NCBI RefSeq assembly: GCF_958450345.1
Contig: NC_088780.1
Coordinates: 67,665,533 to 67,729,532 of the forward strand
Length of the DNA stretch: 64,000 nucleotides
Direction of reading: 5' to 3'
From: Calliphora vicina
Taxonomy: Eukaryota > Arthropoda > Insecta > Diptera > Calliphoridae
The notes below the pieces were generated by a model, which did no database searches, was not told the DNA's origin, and worked only from the letters and a program-made list of their open reading frames with translations. Position 1 is the stretch's first letter. Each line of letters starts with the position of its first letter. The translations under genes were made by a program, and so were the position numbers. Positions 31,040 through 41,535 of the stretch are shown one piece after another.

Positions 31040-33477
31040 ATTCTCTAAGAATTTGTTTTTGGAATGCTAACGGCCTTAGCCAACATAAGAATGATGTACA
31101 ACAATTTCTCCACCTTCAGGAAATTGATGTACTACTCGTTTCTGAAACACACTTTACCATAAAGAACTGTTTCAGAATTAACGGATATTATACTTATGAC
31201 ACAAAACATCCAAGTGGTAGAGCTTGTGGTGGAACAGCTATATTAGTGAGAAAGGATATTAGGCATTTCCCAATGCCAGAATATAAAACGGATCACATCC
31301 AGGCCACATCTATAAATATACCTGATGGTAGAATTACAATATCTTCAATATATTGTCCTCCTAGGTATAATATTAATCGAGAGCAGTTTCTCGAATATTT
31401 TAGGACTCTAGGTCCAAGATTTATAGCAGCTGGTGATTACAATGCAAAACATACATTTTGGGGCTCTCGCCTTATTACTCCTAGAGGGAGGCAACTGTTA
31501 GAAGCAATATCGTCTAACAGACTAGATGCCATATCTAGTGGCCAACCTACTTATTGGCCTACAGACTTCAATAAGATTCCCGATCTAATTGACTTCGCTG
31601 TAATCAAGAATATAAAAAGAGAATTTATTTCAGTGATCCCTTCGCTGGACCTCTCGTCAGACCACTCGCCTACAGTTTTAACGTTATTAGCAGTTCCAAG
31701 TAAATTGGAAAACTCTTACTCTTGTTTCCCTAACAAGAAAACGAACTGGTTAAAGTATAAAATGTATGTTAGCTCACACTTGCCACAAAACATCTCATTG
31801 AAAAATGAGTATGAGATACAATCCGCTGTCGATATATTTACAGACATTTTAACAAACGCCGTTAAAGTGCCCACGCCCCCAGTCACCCTGGGGAATTACA
31901 GACATTCAAAATGTCCTAAAAACATTGATTCTCTTATCAAAGAAAAGAGAACCCTCAGACGTCAATGGCAACAATCGCGATCTCCGAACGTAAAGGCTAA
32001 ACTTAATCAGTGCCAAAGAAGACTTCACGTCGCCTTAAAGATTAATAAAGAATCTAACCTGAGAAATTATCTTAGAAACTTAGACCCTACTAAGAACACA
32101 GAATATAGTCTCTGGAAAGCTGTGAAAAATATGCAATGCCCTATTGTATATGAGTCGCCCATACGCCTTCAGAACGGAGAATGGGCAAAAAAAAGTATAG
32201 ATAAAATTACTACCACGATGATAAGTAATCTGCCCAACTCAGCACTGAGAATTATTTTGTTCATATTTAACTCAATACTACGTATTGGATATTTCCCATC
32301 CTCATGGAAAATATCTGATATAGTTATGATACCGAAACCGGGAAAAGATGTCACTCAAGTGACATCATACCGTCCCATTAGCCTATTGTCAATATTCTCA
32401 AAACTTTTTGAAAAGTTGTTACTTGAGAGACTTATAGTGCACCTTGACGAAAATTGCATTATTCCTGACCATCAATTTGGTTTCAGAAGGAAACATAGTA
32501 CTATCGAACAGGTACATCGGATAACTACACTTATTCGGAAAACCTTCGAGAGCAAGCAGTATTGTTCCGCATTATTTATTGACATATCTCAAGCCTTCGA
32601 TAAAGTCTGGCACGATGGACTAATACACAAAATTACTAGATTACTACCTGCGAACGTACATAAACTGCTTAAAAATTACATACAAGAAAGATCTTTCCAA
32701 ATCAGTTCAAAGGATGTGATCTCAACACGTCGAAAAATATCCGCTGGTGTACCACAGGGAAGTATTCTAGGGCCGTTCCTATATATTTTATATACTGCAG
32801 ATATGCCCACGAGCGCACTGACTCACACATCTACATTTGCGGATGATACCGCTTTTTTAAGTACACATGAAAACCCCGTAATAGCTTCTGAACAACTCCA
32901 GTCTCACATCGGCGATTTGGAAAAATGGCTGGACAAATGGAAAATTAAGGTCAATGCAACAAAATGTATTCACGTTACATTTACTTTAAGACGAGAAAGT
33001 TGCCCTTCCATACAGATAAATAATATCAAAATCCCAGAACAGAGCCATGTGCGATATCTCGGTATCCATCTTGATCGCCGTTTAACATGGTCCCACCATA
33101 TTGAAGCCAAGGTTACGCAAATAAAATTAAAGTCAGTCCAACTGTACTGGTTAATTGGCCCACGGTCTGCTCTAGACTTGGAATACAAAGTGCTTTTGTA
33201 CAAAACAATTATAAAACCGATATGGCTATACGGCATTCAGCTATGGGGAACAGCCTCCTCATCTAACGTTGAAAAATTGCAAAGAAAGCAGTCAGCACTG
33301 TTAAGGACAATAACAGGTGCCCCATGGTACATTCGCAATAGTAATATCCATAGGGATCTCAATGTCCCCATAATACGCGAGGAGATCAAACTCTCCAGTC
33401 TAAAATACATTTCAAAACTAATGGATCATCCAAACCCCCTCGCCAGGGAGTTGCTGTCATTTGAGGGTCATAGATGA
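31036..33477 (+). CDS. Jockey ORF2, endonuclease and reverse transcriptase, open but with an in-frame deletion
   Basis: ATG 31036; 813 codons with no stop. The endonuclease (about 1-225) has FWNANGLSQHKND, VSETHF, AAGDYNAKHTFWGS and SSDHSPTVL, all catalytic motifs. RT motifs: KPGKDVTQVTSYRPISLLS, FGFRRKHSTIEQ, FIDISQAFDKVWHDG, AGVPQGSILGPFLY, FADDTAFLS and YLGIHLDRRLTW. Between ENGEWAKK-like and SIDKI the sister copies at 39155 and 45209 have about 62 extra residues (a stretch ending KKSPGIDKI); here they are removed in frame, at an A-run. So RT catalytic residues are intact but part of the N-terminal RT region is lost, and activity is doubtful. Confidence 0.87.
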   Translation: MNSLRICFWNANGLSQHKNDVQQFLHLQEIDVLLVSETHFTIKNCFRINGYYTYDTKHPSGRACGGTAILVRKDIRHFPMPEYKTDHIQATSINIPDGRITISSIYCPPRYNINREQFLEYFRTLGPRFIAAGDYNAKHTFWGSRLITPRGRQLLEAISSNRLDAISSGQPTYWPTDFNKIPDLIDFAVIKNIKREFISVIPSLDLSSDHSPTVLTLLAVPSKLENSYSCFPNKKTNWLKYKMYVSSHLPQNISLKNEYEIQSAVDIFTDILTNAVKVPTPPVTLGNYRHSKCPKNIDSLIKEKRTLRRQWQQSRSPNVKAKLNQCQRRLHVALKINKESNLRNYLRNLDPTKNTEYSLWKAVKNMQCPIVYESPIRLQNGEWAKKSIDKITTTMISNLPNSALRIILFIFNSILRIGYFPSSWKISDIVMIPKPGKDVTQVTSYRPISLLSIFSKLFEKLLLERLIVHLDENCIIPDHQFGFRRKHSTIEQVHRITTLIRKTFESKQYCSALFIDISQAFDKVWHDGLIHKITRLLPANVHKLLKNYIQERSFQISSKDVISTRRKISAGVPQGSILGPFLYILYTADMPTSALTHTSTFADDTAFLSTHENPVIASEQLQSHIGDLEKWLDKWKIKVNATKCIHVTFTLRRESCPSIQINNIKIPEQSHVRYLGIHLDRRLTWSHHIEAKVTQIKLKSVQLYWLIGPRSALDLEYKVLLYKTIIKPIWLYGIQLWGTASSSNVEKLQRKQSALLRTITGAPWYIRNSNIHRDLNVPIIREEIKLSSLKYISKLMDHPNPLARELLSFEGHR

Positions 33478-33655
33478 CTGAGGCGATTGGAAACACTGGA
33501 TCTGGCCAGATAATCATCGAGCACTCATGTTGGATATTGCAGCGGCAATAACAATTTTAGTTTTAGTTTAGGTTAAGATTTGAATACTTATTTGTAAATT
33601 TCTAAAAAGAAAGATTCAATAAAGAAAAAAGATACTGAAAATAAAAAAAAACAAA

Positions 33656-34588
33656 TGCCTCTATCTTCAAATGCTCCAAAATCGGATGGTTCTCCCCTGG
33701 ATAAATAAACTGTAGCAAACGCTCGATTTCCATCGCAAAATCTTGTAGCGTCTCATTGGCATTCTGCACTCTACCACGCAATTCCATTCGGTATAATTCT
33801 TTTTTATGTTCTCCACCGTACTTACGTTGTAGCGCCTCCATTATGTCATCATAACAATTTCTGTTGCTCACTGGCACGCTTTCAAGAACTATTGCTGCGT
33901 TCCCTTTCAAGGCCAAAATCAATTCTATAGCTCTTTCTTCATTACTCCATACATTTCTCTTGGCTACTGTATCAAACTGGAACTTGAACACATTAAATGG
34001 TGTGGTGCCATCAAAACTAGGAGCCTTTATTCTACTCGATGTTTCTGAAATAACTCGCACCGGTCCGTCTTGGCATTGGAGATTATTAATTTTCCTTTCC
34101 AGTTCGAGAAATTTATTATCAACTTTTTGGGATTGTTTTTCTAGGCCGTTCTCCAATTCGGACACCTTTTTGTCAAATTTGGATACTTGCATTTCAAGGT
34201 TATCTACTCTGCTGTTTATAACCACACAAAGTTCTTGAAGTTTCTCGTCTGTAGCTTTAGAAGTTTCTTGAATGGTTCTAGAATTTTCGTTCAATTTCGC
34301 TTCCAGGTTTTCGTTGTTTACTTTTGAAGATTATTGAAGTTTCATTTGCATTCCTTCCATCTTTTCCATCATAGCCGCAAACATTGTGCTTAAATCCATG
34401 CTGCTTGTTGTTGAACGGGTACATATCAAAGTTTCTTCTTTGTACTCAAATTCGTAAGTACTGATGTCAATATCACGCCGCTTGAATTCATCTATCAGCC
34501 TCTTTTGCAATTCTGCCTTGTTACCTGGTAGCTCAAACTTACACAATTCTTTCTTGAGCTGTTCAACTTTTAGTTCTTCAAACTTCAT
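33656..34588 (-). pseudogene. 5' part of gag, provirus copy 3
   Basis: ATG at 34588. SAP motif (LKVEQLKKELCKFELP, GNKAELQKRL; two residues shorter than in other copies), then a stop at 34331 and reopening at 34294. Coiled coil, then the capsid core: APSFDGTTPFNVFKFQFDTV, LILALKGNAAIVLESVPVSN and TLQDFAMEIERLLQFIYPG. It ends at the LINE insertion. Retrotransposon Gag structural role; broken by one stop and the LINE. Confidence 0.8.
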
Positions 34589-34605
34589 GCTTATTAATTT
34601 GCAAT

Positions 34606-34621
34606 CCCACTTCTGACACCA
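34606..34621 (-). other. Primer-binding site, tRNA-Leu-like, provirus copy 3
   Basis: TGGTGTCAGAAGTGGG on the minus strand, two bases from the LTR, identical to the site of copy 1. Confidence 0.72.
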
Positions 34622-34623
34622 AT

Positions 34624-35217
34624 TGTTACGTTTTAACCTTTTTAAAACGCTGGTTTATTTCCTTTAAATAAACCGGATACTTTTGATTGCAAATAAAAGC
34701 CGTTTAGTAGTTTGAAAATTGTAACAACTCTTTATTTCTTTAAAATGTACAACAACAGAATTAAATAGCCACTCAATGTTTTTTATACACGTTTATAAAT
34801 TCTCAGAATTACAGACACAATTTATAATGTACACGAATTTACTTGAAAAACACAACACATTTTAAGGCACTCAGATGATGTTTATTCGAAAAGCGTCTCT
34901 GATAAACTCACTCACGACTGCAACCTCTGCCACTATTTATAACACTGCATTACCATCTAGAAAGCTCTTTAACTGTCAAAGTTCGAATATTCTAGATCAT
35001 ACGCCATCTGTGGTGTACTTTCTACAATGTTCTTTAACTGATTATTCGAACTCGAATACAGCGTTGCCAACTTACAATCAAATCAACTGAAAGCTTTTAT
35101 TTAACAATGCCCACAGATATGTTACAGTTTTACAGCACTGTTACTTGAAAGCATTATGCTACTTTTAAATCAGCCGTTAAAATCGTTATATTTGAATTCA
35201 AGTACAATTTCGTAACA
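34624..35217 (-). repeat. 5' LTR of provirus copy 3
   Basis: 594 bp, TGTTACG...CGTAACA; aligned with 27491-28083 almost without differences over the stretches I compared. Confidence 0.88.
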
Positions 35218-35847
35218 GTATTATACATTTGATTTACATATTCTAAATCATTCAAAATTATAACACATATTATATAAATTGTGTGTAATCATGTTAAAAG
35301 AAGTAATAAGTAATAGTCTGCGCTGAACAAAGTGGGCAGCTATGACCAGTTATGTACCGATCGCCATGAAATTAGAACGCGTAATTTATTTCTATATGAA
35401 ACTTATTAATGTTGAGTTTTGTCGGGATACCAACGCTAGGAGTTTTATGCTTAAAGTAATTTTTAGAAGTGGGCCCTATATGGGAGCTATGGTCAATTTA
35501 GAAACGATCCACACACAATTTTTTGGTGTGACATATTTATGATTGTAGTGTTATTAAATAAAATTCCTAATTTTAAGGTAACTATTAATTTTGAAACGAA
35601 TACAAATAGCATTTCTCAAATATTTAAAATTTGGTAGGTTTTGGTAGTTTTAATCAGAAATCTGGTAGGAAAAATATTTTATGAGTGGCAACGCTGCATG
35701 GGCTACACATCCAAGTTAAAATTACACACAATATGTGTAATTACACATGAAGTGGCAACACTGACTGCAGTGAGCTCTCAAATGAGCTCTCTTGTTTTTG
35801 TTTTCACATGTACGCAAGCACACACAATGTATAAAAACAGTCAGTCT

Positions 35848-36173
35848 CAAGGCATATTTAACCAGGTGGCAGCATAACGCCAGCTGACTATTTTTTGCTC
35901 TACTCGTGTTTTGCCTTGTGAAATGTCAAAAGCTTGTTTACAAAAATTTTTAAATTTGTTATAAGATTAAAAAGATTATTTTATATTTAAAAAAGTGAGT
36001 ATTTGTCACCGCTTTATGTGTATAAAATATTTAAATGTGTTAAAAAAAACAATTTAATTTATAAAAGTGCGTTTTTGTGACACTTTACACGGTTTTGCAC
36101 AAACAAAAATGATTATTGTTCTTGTATTGTTGTAATTGTTGTAGTTACGCTGCCACCTTGTTAATACATCTTG
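35848..36173. mobile_element. hAT-type MITE (TIR CAAGGCATATTTAACC, TSD GTCAGTCT)
   Basis: Starts CAAGGCATATTTAACCAGG, ends TTGTTAATACATCTTG; inner inverted block GGTGGCAGC/GCTGCCACC. GTCAGTCT at 35840-35847 and 36174-36181. Same family as the split copy beginning 38344. 326 bp, non-coding. Confidence 0.78.
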
Positions 36174-36448
36174 GTCAGTCTCGCATGAGCATTGATAGAA
36201 GCAGGTTGTGTTACGCTTTTATGCTTGTTTATTTCATTATTTCAGCTATTTGTTTTTGTTTTTGCCAGAGAATAATACTCAACTCATACAACCAGCGTTG
36301 CCACTCATAAAATATTTTTCCTACCAAATTTCTAATTAAAAACTACCAAAACCTACCAAATTTATAATATTTGAGAAATGCTATATGGATTCGTTTCAAA
36401 ATTAGTAGTTAACTTAAAATTATATTATTGCTGCTATAAAATTACCCA

Positions 36449-36694
36449 CACAGAGAAACCAAATTCGTGATGGCAACCGAATTTGTTGCCAATCGAATGA
36501 TTCTACCTTAGTAACCGAATTTTACAGTTGTGGGTAAAAAATTTTAGAAGGAGTAACAAAAATTTTGTTATTTCAACCGAATTTCTTCCTTATTAACTGA
36601 CTTTCTGTTGAAAGAACCGAAAAATTCTATGTGTGCAACCGAATCATTTGATTGGCAACAAATTCGGTTGCTACTACGAATCTGTTTCTCTGTG
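36449..36694. mobile_element. Small inverted-repeat element (TIR CACAGAGAAAC)
   Basis: Left CACAGAGAAACCAAATTCGT, with GGCAACCGAATTTGTTGCCA further in; the right half is the reverse complement (TTGGCAACAAATTCGGTTGC, GTTTCTCTGTG). About 246 bp. Target duplication not clear, so unassigned. Confidence 0.6.
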
Positions 36695-37350
36695 CAGAGG
36701 AAGAAAGTTATTTAATAACACTACAATCATAAATATGTTAAAATCGTTCAGTTTTCGAGATTTTATTTTTGAGTCGATTTAACGATGTCCTTCCGTACGT
36801 CTGTCTGGCTGGTTGTCCATGTATTTCACATAGCCCCCATATAAATGTCCTCCAGAAATAAGACATTATCCGTCATAAATGCTTGATTTATATAGATATT
36901 AAATAACATTTTTACAAATAAATTACACCTAAAAATTCAATTCATAATTGACCATAGCTCCCATATAAGTCCCGTTTCCGAAAATTACTTAAACGAGCAT
37001 AAAACTCCTAAAAGTGTTGGTATCCCGAAAAAATTCAACACAAATAAGTTTCATATAGAAATAAATTACGCGTCCTAATTTCCATAATTGGACATTTAAA
37101 GTGTCAGATGAAATTGAAATATTGAATAATAACACATATTATTAGAAAATAAAAGTTTTGAGAGTCCTTTGGCATTTTTTGAACTCAACACTACTAAATA
37201 AATACACATTTACCTGACTAAACTAAATATTTAAGAAAATGCTATCTTCATATTATAGAATATTATTTTGGCTTAACATAAGTAGTTTTTTCGTTATTAT
37301 TTTAATTATTTTGTTCTTAAAAATACTTATGTATTCAGAAATATCGTAGC

Positions 37351-37614
37351 CAAGGCGAATTCATACAAGGTGGTGTCAGTTCTACAAAAACAAAATGAAA
37401 AATTAAACAAATAAGTATTTAAACTTAATATAGTGTAGATAATTGAATAGTGAGGGCTTTAATTATTTATGTAAACAATAATTTTTTTGTTAATAAGCTT
37501 GGAATATGTAGATATTTAAATATAAAAACAAGCTTTGACAGTTGTTAGAACCAAAAATCGAAAAAAAAAATGATCAGCTGTTTGACTGACTCCACCTTGT
37601 ATAAATTCGCCTTG
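37351..37614. mobile_element. hAT-type MITE (TIR CAAGGCGAATT, TSD ATCGTAGC), copy 1
   Basis: Left CAAGGCGAATTCATACAAGG, right CCACCTTGTATAAATTCGCC with a final TTG. ATCGTAGC at 37343-37350 and 37615-37622. Nested in the hAT-type copy 36293-37730. Homologous to 38504-43407. Confidence 0.8.
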
Positions 37615-38131
37615 ATCGTAGCCTACCAAAATACGACAAATGTCGGAACAAACCAACCAATCTACCAGAAGTCAATTTGTTAACTTGAAACTACCAATTT
37701 TGGTCCAATTGGACCAAAGCGGCAACGCTGCATACAACTACAATATCTAAAAACTGTAGTGGTGTGAGTTTGCATTTCGCTGCTCTAGACAGTTAAAGAG
37801 CAATCTAGAGTGCAGATGGCAGTGTTATAAATAGTGGCAGAGGTTGCAGTTAGTGTGTTTATCAGAGACGCTTTTCGAATAAACATCAACTGAGTGCTGT
37901 GTTTTTCAAATGAATTCGCGTACATTATAAAGTGTGTCTGTATTTCTGCAAATTTATAAACGTATATAAAAAACATTGATTGACTATTTAATTCTGTTGT
38001 TGTTGTACATTTTAAATAAATAAAGAGTTGTTACAATTTTCAAACTACTAAACGGCTTTTATTTGCAATCAAAAGTATCCGGTTTATTTAAAGGAAGTAA
38101 ACAAACGTTTTGAAAAGGTTAAAACGTAACA

Positions 38132-38343
38132 ATATGAACCAATCACACGATTTTTAGCACGATTGGCTCATTTTGTGCCAAAAACTGAACAGTATATGTA
38201 GTTAAAAGACTATCAGGAAAAACATGATCGTGTGGCTTCAGTGTTAGTGAGTGGAAATTCTTCGGGGAGACCTTATAGTACTTTTTTTTAATTTCTTCCC
38301 CAATGAACATATAAACTTAAAATAAAGCCTATAAGGGTCCGAA
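38132..38343. other. Short spacer, no recognised feature
   Basis: Sequence between the LTR end and the left end of the next MITE. Begins with ATAT, the expected LTR target duplication. Confidence 0.4.
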
Positions 38344-39194
38344 CAAGGCATATTTAACCAGGACTGGTTTTACTCTTACTATTTAATGTATAAAAAGTGA
38401 GTCTTTGTCAACTTTAGTAAAATATTTGAAATTTCTAGAATAAACTATTTCATTTTAAAAAGCGCGGGTTTGTGACTTTTTTTACAGTTTAGAAGGTCTT
38501 ACACAAGGCGAATTCATACAAGGTGGTGGCAGTTCAACAAAAACAACAATTGGTCTTAACAAATGTCAAAAAACAAAAATGAAACAAATAAGTATTAAAA
38601 CTTTATATAGTGTAGATAATTGAATAGTGAGGGCATTACTTATTTATGTACAAAATAACAGCCATATGCATAAACATTTACAAAAGGTTTATAAACCAAT
38701 TATAGGAAAATTTTCATAAAGTTATATTCATAAATGATTAATAGCTTAAAATACCTTTGATAAACAATTGTTAAATGTAAAAATTTTACTTTTTATCTTA
38801 AAAAAGAGGGTTTTAAAGATAAATTTGGAATAATAGATGATACTATTGCAATTGCTAGACACAATTTCCACTCCGCTGGCGATTACGTTCCATTTTAAAA
38901 GTATATGATTTTGTTTGATATTCCTCCAGCAGTGAACTATATGAGGTTCACAAGTGAGTTTGATTGGCATTTTTGTCATTTACTTTTAACCTGCAACGCC
39001 ATATAGTAATAAAATGTGTAAACATTTCAGAACAGAATCTAATATACCCACTCCGGAATTAAAACTATGTGTTTCCACATAGAAATTCGTTAAATTTTGT
39101 TAAAATTTAACAAAATGTCAATAAAAATAAATTAATAAAACAAATTATAAAACAGTGATGTTTATTTTATCACAGAATATTCGTCATTCGATTA

Positions 39195-41387
39195 CTTTTA
39201 CTTTAATTTCTAAATTGAATTTGAATGTGCTGTCGAGCGGAGAACCAACATACTGGCCTACTGACCCAAGCAAAATACCCGATGTCATTGATTTTGCAGT
39301 TACAAAAAATTTACCAATGGAACTAATGCAGGTTAAATCTTCATTAGAATTATCCTCGGATCACTCACCCACCTTCGTTACTCTATTGAACCCCCTAGAA
39401 ATAGTATCCCCGACTGGTCACTCTGCAATATCAAGCACGAAAATAAATTGGTTGAAATATAGAAAATATATTAGCACACACAGTACAGAAAATATATCTC
39501 TAAGAACACCAGAAGATATCGATATCTCACTCAAAAATTTTGAACAAAACTTAAAACTTGCTGTTGAACACGCCACTCAAATAACCCAACAAATAAGATA
39601 CAATAGACTCTATTCTGCAGATATTGAACAGTTATTAGCTGAAAAAAGAAGAGTTCGTCGAGAGTGGCAACTCTATAGATCCCCTCAACTAAAAACGGAG
39701 CTTAGAAAATGTCGCAAACGCCTCAGTATGCTTCTTCACAAACGCAAAACTGAATCGATTAATAAATATCTGGAGAACTTAGATGCCACCCAGTACTCAA
39801 ACTACTCTCTATGGCGTGCTACAAAAAAATTAAAAAGACTTGTTATGAGCAGACCTCCTCTACGTAATTCTAGTGGAGGCTGGGCGAGAAACGATACTGA
39901 AAAAGGAAACCTGTTCGTTAGTCATCTAAAGAATGTATTTTCCCCAAACGAGTCAAACGACATAATAGAGTTACCACCTACTTTACCCCATATTACTGCA
40001 GCTGAACCATTTCGTTTTGAGATTTCAGAGATTGTCAAGGCTATTGTTGATTTAAACTCCAAAAAATCACCTGGTATTGATAAAATCAGTAACAAGATGC
40101 TCCTCAAGCTACCCCAAATTGCATTAAGAATAATCCTATTTATTTTTAATGCTATATTACGCCTTGAATATTATCCACCAGAATGGAAGGTTTCTTTAGT
40201 TACAATGATACCTAAGCCGGGAAAAGATCACAGTAAAGTAGAATCATATAGACCCATTAGCCTATTGTCAAATATATCAAAGCTATTCGAAAAACTGTTA
40301 ATGCACAAGTTAAAGCCGATAGTGAATCATTTTGATTGTATTCCAACTCATCAATTCGGATTTCGAGAAAAACATAACACCATAGAACAAACTCACAGGT
40401 TGGTAGAAATCATATCCAAGACATTTGAAAAAAAAAATATTGTTCTGCACTCTTCATCGACGTTTAGCAAGCCTTCGACAAAGTATGGCATGAAGGATTA
40501 TCGATAAAAATAAAACAATATTTACCAGTGAACACACACAAGCTTCTAGAAAGTTATTTAAGTCATCCAAAGTTCGTTCTTAAAGAGGGAGACTTCATAA
40601 GTTCACCACAGCCTATTGAAGCAGGCGTACCCCAAGGAAGTATACTGGGTCCCTTCCTATATTTGCTATATACTTGTGATATGCCTACAAACAGTCGAAC
40701 CCACATATCTACTTTTGCTGATGACACAGCTATACTAGCCATTCATGAAAACCCCCAAGAAGCATCTGTACTGTTACAAGACCATATACTCGACATAGAA
40801 AGGTGGTTAAAACAATGGAGAATAAAAGTAAACGAGCAAAAATGTATACATCTTACATTCACATTGCGTAGAGAATCGTGCCCTCCAATCCTAATAAATA
40901 ATCATATAATACCTCAACAAACTGAAGTTAAATATCTAGGTCTGCATCTAGACCGACGTCTTACCTGGAAAAAGCATATAGATACGAAATTGACACAAAT
41001 TAAGTTAAAATTACTACAAATTTACTGGCTAATTGGTAAAAACTCGAGATTGAGTTTAGATTGCAAACTTTTGCTGTACAGCTCAATAATAAAACCCATA
41101 TGGTGCTTTGGAATTCAATTATGGGGCACGGCCTCAGCTTCTAATATTGAAAAAATTCAAAGATTCCAAAAAAAATATTACGAATGATAACAGCAGCGCC
41201 TTGGTATGTGAGAAATATTAACATTCATAAGGACCTAGGCGTCTCTCTGGTGAAAAATGAAATAAAAAAACAAGCGGAGTCATATTTTAAAAAGTTAGAA
41301 GTTCACCCAAACCCACTTGCACGAACATTAATGAGAAGTAATGGCTACATCCGACTAAGAAGAAGGAATCCAACAGACCTGCGCTAA
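39195..41387 (+). pseudogene. Jockey ORF2 remnant: end of endonuclease and reverse transcriptase
   Basis: Starts inside the endonuclease (GEPTYWPTDPSKIPDVIDFA, SSDHSPTFV), then linker and RT: KKSPGIDKISNKMLLKL, MIPKPGKD, FGFREKHNTIEQ, then a frame change at the A-run about 40428-40437 and a TAG in place of a serine-type codon in 'FIDV*QAFDKVW'. RT reopens at 40528 (AGVPQGSILGPFLYLLY, FADDTAILA, YLGLHLDRRLTW) and shifts again at another A-run near 41170 before the tail (APWYVRNINIHKDLGV). Compared with 31036-33477 this copy retains the ~62-residue RT segment missing there. Confidence 0.82.
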
Positions 41388-41535
41388 TGATAGGATCTAT
41401 AAATTAAACAAAAGTTTTCTTCCAACTGTGGTGGGACGTAAATAAAAAATAATATTTAGATTTAAGATTTGAACAAATTATTGATAGTTCACATTATTTT
41501 GTGAAGATACAATAAATAAAATATGAAATAAAAAA
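39195..41535 (+). mobile_element. 5'-truncated Jockey LINE
   Basis: Homology to other Jockey copies begins within the endonuclease (about 39195) and ends in AATAAATAAAATATGAAATAAAAAAAA near 41535 (A-rich tail). 5' truncation is typical of incomplete target-primed reverse transcription. Confidence 0.82.

Larger units (their letters stand above)
29433..33650 (+). mobile_element. Jockey-clade LINE, near full length, inside provirus copy 3
   Basis: Starts GAACAACAACAAATGAG after ACAAA (29428-29432) and ends in AATAAAAAAAA before ACAAA (33651-33655), a short target duplication. The uninterrupted gag sequence is visible at about 15836 (other copy). Two open frames, ORF1 and ORF2, both uninterrupted. 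About 4.2 kb. Confidence 0.88.
27491..35217 (-). mobile_element. Internally deleted Ty3/gypsy-type provirus, copy 3 (TSD GTAT), split by a Jockey LINE
   Basis: Minus orientation: 5' LTR 35217-34624, primer site 34621-34606, gag 34588 to 33656, LINE insertion 29433-33650, remaining gag, protease and pol tail 29432 to about 28102, polypurine tract at 28084, 3' LTR 28083-27491. GTAT duplicated (27487-27490, 35218-35221). The two LTRs look very similar, suggesting a comparatively young copy. The same pol deletion as in the other two copies is present. Confidence 0.9.
27125..35696. mobile_element. hAT-type element, third level, copy 1 (TIR CAGCGTTGCC, TSD CATGGGCT)
   Basis: CAGCGTTGCCGC at the left, GGCAACGCTG at the right. 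CATGGGCT at 27117-27124 and 35697-35704. Without the provirus it is about 840 bp. It is homologous in inverted orientation to 36293-37730. Part of its right half (35330-35530) resembles the dispersed repeat at 22402-22620. Confidence 0.82.
25097..35763. mobile_element. hAT-type element, second level (TIR CAGTGTTGCCAC)
   Basis: Left end CAGTGTTGCCACC, right end GTGGCAACACTG. ACTGCAG (7 of the expected 8 bp) flanks both sides (25090-25096, 35764-35770). The interior near both ends carries TTACACATG words. Contains the short repeat 25899-26395 and the next hAT-type element. No transposase. Confidence 0.65.
36293..37730. mobile_element. hAT-type element, copy 2 of the CAGCGTTGCC family (TSD CATACAAC), inverted
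   Basis: CAGCGTTGCCACTC at the left, GCGGCAACGCTG at the right. CATACAAC at 36285-36292 and 37731-37738. Inverted relative to 27125-35696. Carries two younger elements (36449-36694 and 37351-37614). Confidence 0.82.
25084..37782. mobile_element. hAT-type element, outer level (TIR CAGCGAANTGCA, TSD CTCTAGAC)
   Basis: Starts CAGCGAACTGCAG and ends TGCATTTCGCTG. CTCTAGAC is at 25076-25083 and 37783-37790; it fits the hAT target pattern nTnnnnAn. Its own sequence is only about 25084-25096, 35771-35847, 36174-36284 and 37739-37782; everything else is later insertions. No transposase. Confidence 0.75.
24912..38131 (+). mobile_element. LTR of the RTAT family, 5'-truncated and split by a hAT-type element
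   Basis: 24912-25083 matches the middle of the LTR (AACATATCTGTAGGC to the GATGGCGTATG region). The remaining part is at 37791-38131 (AGTTAAAGAGCAATCTAGAG to CGTAACA), followed by ATAT as expected for the family. Between them lies the hAT-type element 25084-37782 with its 8-bp duplication CTCTAGAC. The first ~130 bp of the LTR are missing at the junction with the MITE ending at 24911. Confidence 0.82.
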
